Below are positions 31,518 through 35,513 of a stretch of 35,513 nucleotides of DNA, piece after piece. The stretch spans positions 1 through 35,513 of the forward strand of contig JAATEW010000328.1 in assembly GCA_015655535.1 (NCBI GenBank). The letters run 5' to 3'. Source of the stretch: Hyphomicrobiales bacterium (GTDB lineage Bacteria > Pseudomonadota > Alphaproteobacteria > Rhizobiales > Beijerinckiaceae). Position numbers and translations under genes: made by a program. Below the pieces are notes generated by a model. The model was not told the origin of the DNA and did no database searches. It saw only the letters and a program-made list of their open reading frames with translations. The first letter of the stretch is position 1, and every line of letters starts with the position of its first letter.

Positions 31518-32732
31518 TCAGACTCTCTGTGCAAGTAAAGCCACATAGGCGGCCAGGGTTTCACTGCACATCCGGTCGACCGAAAAATAGGTCTGCACGA
31601 AAGCGCGGCCGCGAAACGCCAGCATATCGCGTGCCGAAGCGCCGTAATTCAAAGCCTCACCGATCGCGCCGGCGAGCGCGCCTGCGTCATGCGGCGGCAC
31701 CCGCCAGCCGGTGCGCCCGGAGGCTTCGACTTCGGGCGGCGCCAGGACGGTTTCCGGCGCGGCACCGAGATCGGTGACGACAACCGGCGTGCCGATCGCC
31801 TGGGCTTCGACCGTCACACGGCCGAAAGCCTCCGGCTCCGTCGACGGCACGACAACGACGGCCGCGGCGAGATGCGCCGCCGGCATGTCGCTCCAATGTC
31901 CGACGCGCCGCACGATATTTTGCAGATGCGCTTTTTCGATCTCCTGATCGATCTCGCGCACATAGGCATTGCGGCCTTGCGGATCGCCCGCGAAAATGAA
32001 TTTCGTGTCGCTGAGGCCGGATTCGACGAGCCGCTTCGCCGCCGCGATCAGAAGCTTGTGCCCCTTCCACGGGCTAAGGCGCGCCGCGAGCAGCACGATC
32101 CTTTCATCCGGCGCGACGCCCCATTGCCGCCGCACCGCTTGAACCCGCATCGGATCGATGGCGGAAGGCGAAAAGGCCCGCAGATCGATGCCGCGATAGA
32201 TGATCTTCGTCTTCGGTACGGCTTCGGGATAGATTTTGGCGATCAGATCCGCCGTATAATGCGAATTGGCGATCACCATATCGCCTTGCGCCATGACGGA
32301 ATTATAGCGCTGCTTCAAGGCCGCCTTGCCGGAATAGGCGCCGTGAAACGTCGTCACGAAAGGGGTTTTGGTCAGCCGCGTCGCGCCATGCGCGACCCAG
32401 GCCGGCGCGCGCGACCGCGCATGGACGATATCGACCCTCTCCGCCTTGATCAGCTTGGCGAGACGGCGGACGTGAAGAGCCATGGCGATCGGGTTTTTGG
32501 TCTTGGCCGGAAACGGCACCCAGATTCCGCCTTTCGCCTGCAATTCGCTGACAAGCCGGCCGCTTTCGCTTGCGACAAGCGCCCGGGCGCCTGCTTCGGC
32601 CAACGCGGCGGCAATGTCGATCGTCGTCTGCTCGGCACCGCCGGCCGAGAGTTCCGGCAGGATTTGAAGAATGGTAAAGCCCGCGAGCGGATGCCCGGAT
32701 CTATCTGCGAAGGAACTTGAACCTTCGTGCAT
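31518..32732 (-). CDS. Glycosyltransferase family 4 protein
   Basis: 404 residues, GT-B fold. The N-terminal acceptor domain has ILPELSAGGAEQTTIDIA, typical of GT4 enzymes, and VHARSRAPAWVAHGA. The C-terminal donor domain has LLAARLSPWKGHKLLI, GHWSDMPAAHLAAAVVVVPS and EPEAFGRVTVEAQAIGTPVV, the E-x7-E motif of retaining GT4 enzymes. It transfers a sugar, probably to a lipid or polysaccharide at the inner membrane. There are no other envelope polysaccharide genes next to it, so the acceptor cannot be guessed. Confidence 0.92.
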   Translation of the reverse strand: MHEGSSSFADRSGHPLAGFTILQILPELSAGGAEQTTIDIAAALAEAGARALVASESGRLVSELQAKGGIWVPFPAKTKNPIAMALHVRRLAKLIKAERVDIVHARSRAPAWVAHGATRLTKTPFVTTFHGAYSGKAALKQRYNSVMAQGDMVIANSHYTADLIAKIYPEAVPKTKIIYRGIDLRAFSPSAIDPMRVQAVRRQWGVAPDERIVLLAARLSPWKGHKLLIAAAKRLVESGLSDTKFIFAGDPQGRNAYVREIDQEIEKAHLQNIVRRVGHWSDMPAAHLAAAVVVVPSTEPEAFGRVTVEAQAIGTPVVVTDLGAAPETVLAPPEVEASGRTGWRVPPHDAGALAGAIGEALNYGASARDMLAFRGRAFVQTYFSVDRMCSETLAAYVALLAQRV

Positions 32733-32835
32733 CGTGTCAGGCCGCGTTCAACGGAGCATTTTCAACAAGAGGGAACACCGATTACCTAATCAGACAAGCC
32801 GATTTGATAGGCCCGAAATGCGATCAAACAATTAA

Positions 32836-32874
32836 AGAGCCTGATCGTCATCCGACCCGAAACGATCATGCTCT
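32836..32874. repeat. AGAGCATGATC palindrome between divergent genes
   Basis: AGAGCCTGATCGT and ACGATCATGCTCT are 13-bp arms with one mismatch around 13 bases. It is the same family as the infC terminator stem and lies between the glycosyltransferase and hydrolase genes. Confidence 0.8.
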
Positions 32875-32900
32875 AACAACATCATAAGGCGACCATAGGA

Positions 32901-33722
32901 ATGAACGGGCAAGATCCGCAATTTGAGCTCGCCACAAAGAGCAGTCTTCCACAGTTCATCCGCGTCGGGAAGCCGCCGTCCGAGCGGCGGATCGCCTATC
33001 TCAGCCGTGCCGCGCGCAAAGGACAAAAGAAGCGTCCTGGCGTCATCTGGCTCGGCGGTTTCAAATCCGACATGCGCTCGGTGAAGGCGTCGGCGCTCGA
33101 TGCCTGGGCCGAGGACCAGGGCCGGGCTTTTCTCAGATTCGACTATTCGGGACATGGGGACTCCGATGGGCCGTTCGAGGAGGCCACGATCGGCGATTGG
33201 CTTGAAGAAAGCCTGGCTGTCTTTCGGTCCAAGTCGTCGGGACCGCAGATTCTCGTCGGCTCGTCGATGGGCGGCTGGCTGGCGCTTCTCGCCGCGCGCG
33301 CCTTGCAGGCTTCCGGCGAAGAAAAACGCCTCGCCGGATTGGTGCTGATCGCGCCCGCTGTCGATTTCACAGAACGGCTCATCTGGGACAGGCTTTCGCC
33401 GGAGGCCAAAGCCGACATCGAGACCAAGGGCGTCTGGCTGCGGCAATCCGCCTATTCGGCCGCGCCCTATCCGATCACGCGCAAGCTGATCGAAGAGGGC
33501 CGCCAGCATTTGCTCTTCGATAAGATCATCCGGACCTATTGCCCCGTGCATATCTTGCAGGGGTTGAAGGACGAGGACGTCCCGCCGGCGCATGCCATGG
33601 CGCTAGTCGAGCACCTCGTCGGCGACGCAGTCGTGCTGACCTCAATCAAGGACGGCGATCACCGGCTGTCGCGGCCAGAAGACATCGCCCGCCTCATCGC
33701 CGCGATCGAGGCGATCGCCTGA
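32901..33722 (+). CDS. Alpha/beta hydrolase (ABHD10-like)
   Basis: 273 residues, alpha/beta hydrolase fold. Visible blocks are PGVIWLGGFKSDMRSVKA, FLRFDYSGHGDSDG, the nucleophile elbow GSSMGGW with Ser near 113, an Asp in LQGLKDEDVPP, and the catalytic His in KDGDHRLSRPED. The first block and length resemble mitochondrial ABHD10-type carboxyl/thioesterases and their alphaproteobacterial relatives. There is no signal peptide, so it is cytosolic. It is followed at once by the convergent toxin gene. Confidence 0.9.
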   Translation: MNGQDPQFELATKSSLPQFIRVGKPPSERRIAYLSRAARKGQKKRPGVIWLGGFKSDMRSVKASALDAWAEDQGRAFLRFDYSGHGDSDGPFEEATIGDWLEESLAVFRSKSSGPQILVGSSMGGWLALLAARALQASGEEKRLAGLVLIAPAVDFTERLIWDRLSPEAKADIETKGVWLRQSAYSAAPYPITRKLIEEGRQHLLFDKIIRTYCPVHILQGLKDEDVPPAHAMALVEHLVGDAVVLTSIKDGDHRLSRPEDIARLIAAIEAIA

Positions 33723-33725
33723 TTT

Positions 33726-34214
33726 CTATGGTTTTGCTCCGAACAGACGGCGATCCCAAAAAACAGGTTCGTGCAGACTTGCCCGAACGTGGCGGAACTC
33801 CGGATGGCTGGGATTGATCAGAATATTACGATCGAGACGCGCGATGACGCTGGGCACGATCAAGATCAAGCTGCGTTTCTCGATGCACCACGCCTCGCCG
33901 AAAAGCTTGCTGACGGTCGCGGGCATCAGATCCCACCCAGAGAGGCTGGGCGGTGAAAACACCTCATAGGTGATCCCGGGCGGGATGGTGATCTCGACAT
34001 AATGCTGGTGCGGCGGCAGCATTCCGCTGCCATGGACGAGCTTTTCGAGCAGGGCCGTGGAGAAATGCTCGCTGGCATAGATGATCGCGCTACCGGGCGT
34101 ATTCCATCGCCCTGGTGCGATTGTCGATCCGGTGGCGTCGAAAATCGGATAGGCGCCGTGCGGATCTCCAATTCGAAAACATGTGAGAACGCGGTCGAGG
34201 ACCTGCCCCGTCAC
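33726..34214 (-). CDS. RES-domain toxin (NAD+-degrading type)
   Basis: 162 residues, the toxin half of a type II pair. The RES family blocks are visible: CFRIGDPHGAYPIFDATGS then GRWNTPGSAIIYASEHFSTA and LLEKLVHG, with the Arg, Tyr and Glu of the active site, and a C-terminal DRNILINPSHPEF with the conserved Ser. RES toxins such as MbcT degrade NAD+. The gene starts inside the antitoxin stop region (ATGA overlap at 34211-34214), the usual arrangement. Confidence 0.92.
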   Translation of the reverse strand: MTGQVLDRVLTCFRIGDPHGAYPIFDATGSTIAPGRWNTPGSAIIYASEHFSTALLEKLVHGSGMLPPHQHYVEITIPPGITYEVFSPPSLSGWDLMPATVSKLFGEAWCIEKRSLILIVPSVIARLDRNILINPSHPEFRHVRASLHEPVFWDRRLFGAKP

Positions 34215-34642
34215 GCAGCGCTGCCGTATTTCAGCCCACCAAGGATATCGACGACCATCTCCGCCCCGAATTCGTTTTGAATCACGACGTCGATCGGCCG
34301 CTTGTCTTCGATCATCGGATGCGGACGGAACAGGAAGTCGCGCGCGGCCTCGTCGCTTTCCCAGACATCCCGGGCAAGACCCCAGACACGCGCCACGCGT
34401 GCGAGGCGCGTCCCCTCCTCGGGCGAAAGCCGATGAGCCGTCTTTCGCCGTTCATAGGTCGCCTTCGGAATGAACCGGTACTTGAATTGGACATCGCCAG
34501 GCGCGAGAAGTTGGGAGACCCGCTCCAGCACGCCAACCGGCAGGCCGTGCTCGATGCGGGAGATCAAGCCAAACGGCGACCTTACGTCGCGATCTTTGGC
34601 GGAAAGCCCCAGTACATCCGCCATCCCGCTGAAATCGAGCAT
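34211..34642 (-). CDS. Xre/MbcA/ParS-type antitoxin of the RES toxin
   Basis: 143 residues from the ATG at 34642, which follows GGAGG by 5 bases; the open frame is longer but has no ribosome site. An N-terminal Xre-like helix-turn-helix region (about 1-60, including ISRIEHGLPVGVLERVSQLL) precedes a DUF2384 toxin-binding domain (about 85-140: ARVARVWGLARDVWESDEAA, then ILGGL). It should neutralise the RES toxin and repress the pair. A triple 11-bp repeat lies just upstream. Confidence 0.9.
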   Translation of the reverse strand: MLDFSGMADVLGLSAKDRDVRSPFGLISRIEHGLPVGVLERVSQLLAPGDVQFKYRFIPKATYERRKTAHRLSPEEGTRLARVARVWGLARDVWESDEAARDFLFRPHPMIEDKRPIDVVIQNEFGAEMVVDILGGLKYGSAA

Positions 34643-34694
34643 ATATGCCTCCGTCCGAATGAGACTAAATATAGCCTCGGATGGAACTGGCCGC

Positions 34695-34725
34695 AAGCAT
34701 GCCCCAAGCATGCCCCAAGCATGCC
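34695..34725. repeat. Triple AAGCATGCCCC repeat, possible antitoxin operator
   Basis: AAGCATGCCCC occurs at 34695 and 34706, and as AAGCATGCC at 34717: three copies at exactly 11 bases, about one helical turn. Each holds the palindrome GCATGC. It lies 53-83 bases before the antitoxin start, just upstream of a -10-like TATATT (near 34667-34673) on the minus strand. Confidence 0.7.
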
Positions 34726-34855
34726 TACGAATCGTGGCCGGCCACGTCTCGACAACCTGCCTGCCCGCGTGTATAGAAACCGGCTTCAACTTAAAACAGC
34801 GTGCCGAAACGCCTGCCCGGCCGTAACGCCAGGCAAAACGGCAAGGATGACCCAA

Positions 34856-35299
34856 ATGAACATTATCCAAACGCTCGAGGCCGAACAGGTCGCGAAATTC
34901 AACGCCGTCAAGACCATTCCGGACTTTCAGCCGGGCGACACCCTGATCGTCAACGTCAAAGTCAAGGAAGGCGAGCGCACCCGCGTGCAGGCCTATGAAG
35001 GCGTCTGCATCGCTCGCACCGGCGGCGGCCTCAACGAAAGCTTCACAGTCCGCAAGATCTCCTATGGCGAAGGCGTCGAGCGCGTCTTCCCGGTCTTCTC
35101 GCCCAATATCGACTCGATCAAAGTCGTGCGCCGCGGCAAGGTCCGCCGCGCCAAGCTCTATTATTTGCGAGACCGGCGCGGCAAGGCTGCCCGTATCGCC
35201 GAGAAGAAGGAGACGCCCGCGGCAAAGGCCGCGCGCGAGGCCGCCAAGAAGGAAGCCAAGGCAGAGGCCAAGGCAAAAGTAGCGGCCAGCAAGGAATAA
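34856..35299 (+). CDS. rplS: 50S ribosomal protein L19
   Basis: 147 residues, at the 30S-50S interface. Family blocks are FQPGDTLIVNVKVKEGERTR, YEGVCIARTGGGLNESFTVR and VRRGKVRRAKLYYLRDRRGK. The start at 34856 (MNIIQTLEAEQ) has AAGGA 8 bases upstream; an ATG at 34847 is too close to that site. The C-terminal tail is extended: about 30 residues of Ala/Lys/Glu (EKKETPAAKAAREAAKKEA). Upstream bases to 34643 belong to the toxin-antitoxin control region on the other strand. Confidence 0.97.
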   Translation: MNIIQTLEAEQVAKFNAVKTIPDFQPGDTLIVNVKVKEGERTRVQAYEGVCIARTGGGLNESFTVRKISYGEGVERVFPVFSPNIDSIKVVRRGKVRRAKLYYLRDRRGKAARIAEKKETPAAKAAREAAKKEAKAEAKAKVAASKE

Positions 35300-35358
35300 A
35301 CGCCTGGCGGCGTCTGAACGCCGGGTTCAAGCCGCAAGCGCCTTTTGGAGAATGCGGG

Positions 35359-35513
35359 ATGGCGGACAAAGAGGGTGATACCGGCCCCGAAACCAGCTAC
35401 ACGGGCCCCGAAAACGAATGGGACTTCGATTTTGCCCGCCGGCTGATGGGCAAATATGTGATGGCCTCGTTCAATTATCTGGAGCCCGACGGCGTCACCG
35501 TGCGGATGCACGA
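35359..35513 (+). CDS. Unknown protein, first 51 codons (partial at right edge)
   Basis: It begins MADKEGDTGPETSYTGPENE, then WDFDFARRLMGKYVMASFNY, and is open to the end of the window. GGAG lies 8 bases before the ATG at 35359. It is acidic, with no signal peptide. It follows rplS by 59 bases on the same strand and may be co-transcribed. The family is not recognised from this fragment. Confidence 0.65.
   Translation, partial: MADKEGDTGPETSYTGPENEWDFDFARRLMGKYVMASFNYLEPDGVTVRMH

Noticed and set aside
34277..34855. N-terminal extension of the rplS frame
   Set aside because: It lies antisense to the antitoxin gene; the ribosome site and the L19 family start both point to 34856.
1..35513. tRNA or rRNA genes, insertion sequences, prophage
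   Set aside because: No cloverleaf-like sequence, rRNA segment, transposase or integrase was recognised in the intergenic regions or translations.

Overview
The window looks like chromosome from an alphaproteobacterium of the Rhizobiales (Hyphomicrobiales), perhaps Beijerinckiaceae-like. This is inferred from the high GC, the style of the housekeeping proteins (rplT, rpmI, infC, rplS, def, fmt, truA), the rhizobial-type extragenic palindromes (GATCATGC, CCCTCAT..GAGG and CGTCATTGCGAG families) and a likely FNR/FixK box. No rRNA, tRNA, CRISPR array, insertion sequence or prophage was recognised.

Left end (1-6122, minus strand): a type I secretion operon. Two ABC exporter subunits (4518-6122 and 2333-4525) and an HlyD-type adaptor (977-2323) lead into a gene that runs off the left edge (964 down to 1). 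That last gene has a perfect Shine-Dalgarno over the HlyD stop codon and encodes a signal-peptide-less, Gly/Thr/Pro/Asp-rich protein with exact 84-bp (28-residue) tandem repeats, so it is probably the exported substrate. Both ABC subunits have badly degenerate ATPase motifs. This is the most unusual system in the window.

Middle-left (6530-14982): a secreted cupin, a divergent FUSC-family exporter, a secreted Pro-rich protein, a berberine-bridge-type FAD oxidoreductase, an MFS transporter coupled to an ArsB-type transporter, and an Old Yellow Enzyme.

Middle (15034-20800): a DUF427 protein, a short-chain dehydrogenase broken by one frameshift, and a NemR-like TetR regulator with matching palindromic operators before itself and the dehydrogenase. 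Then come an L,D-transpeptidase, a small secreted COG4315 protein behind a possible ECF promoter and an SD-masking hairpin, an ECF sigma/anti-sigma pair with overlapping ATGA, and a zinc alcohol dehydrogenase behind an FNR/FixK-like box.

Right half (21082-35513): a DUF4034-like secreted protein, then translation and tRNA genes truA, fmt, def and cdd, interrupted by two small accessory genes, one AT-rich and one flanked by two copies of a palindromic repeat. pheT is on the plus strand without pheS, facing rpmI-rplT and infC on the minus strand, which suggests a rearranged infC-rpmI-rplT-pheST block. infC appears to start at the rare codon AUU. After a glycosyltransferase and an alpha/beta hydrolase come a RES/Xre toxin-antitoxin pair with a triple 11-bp repeat upstream, rplS, and the start of an unknown gene at the right edge.
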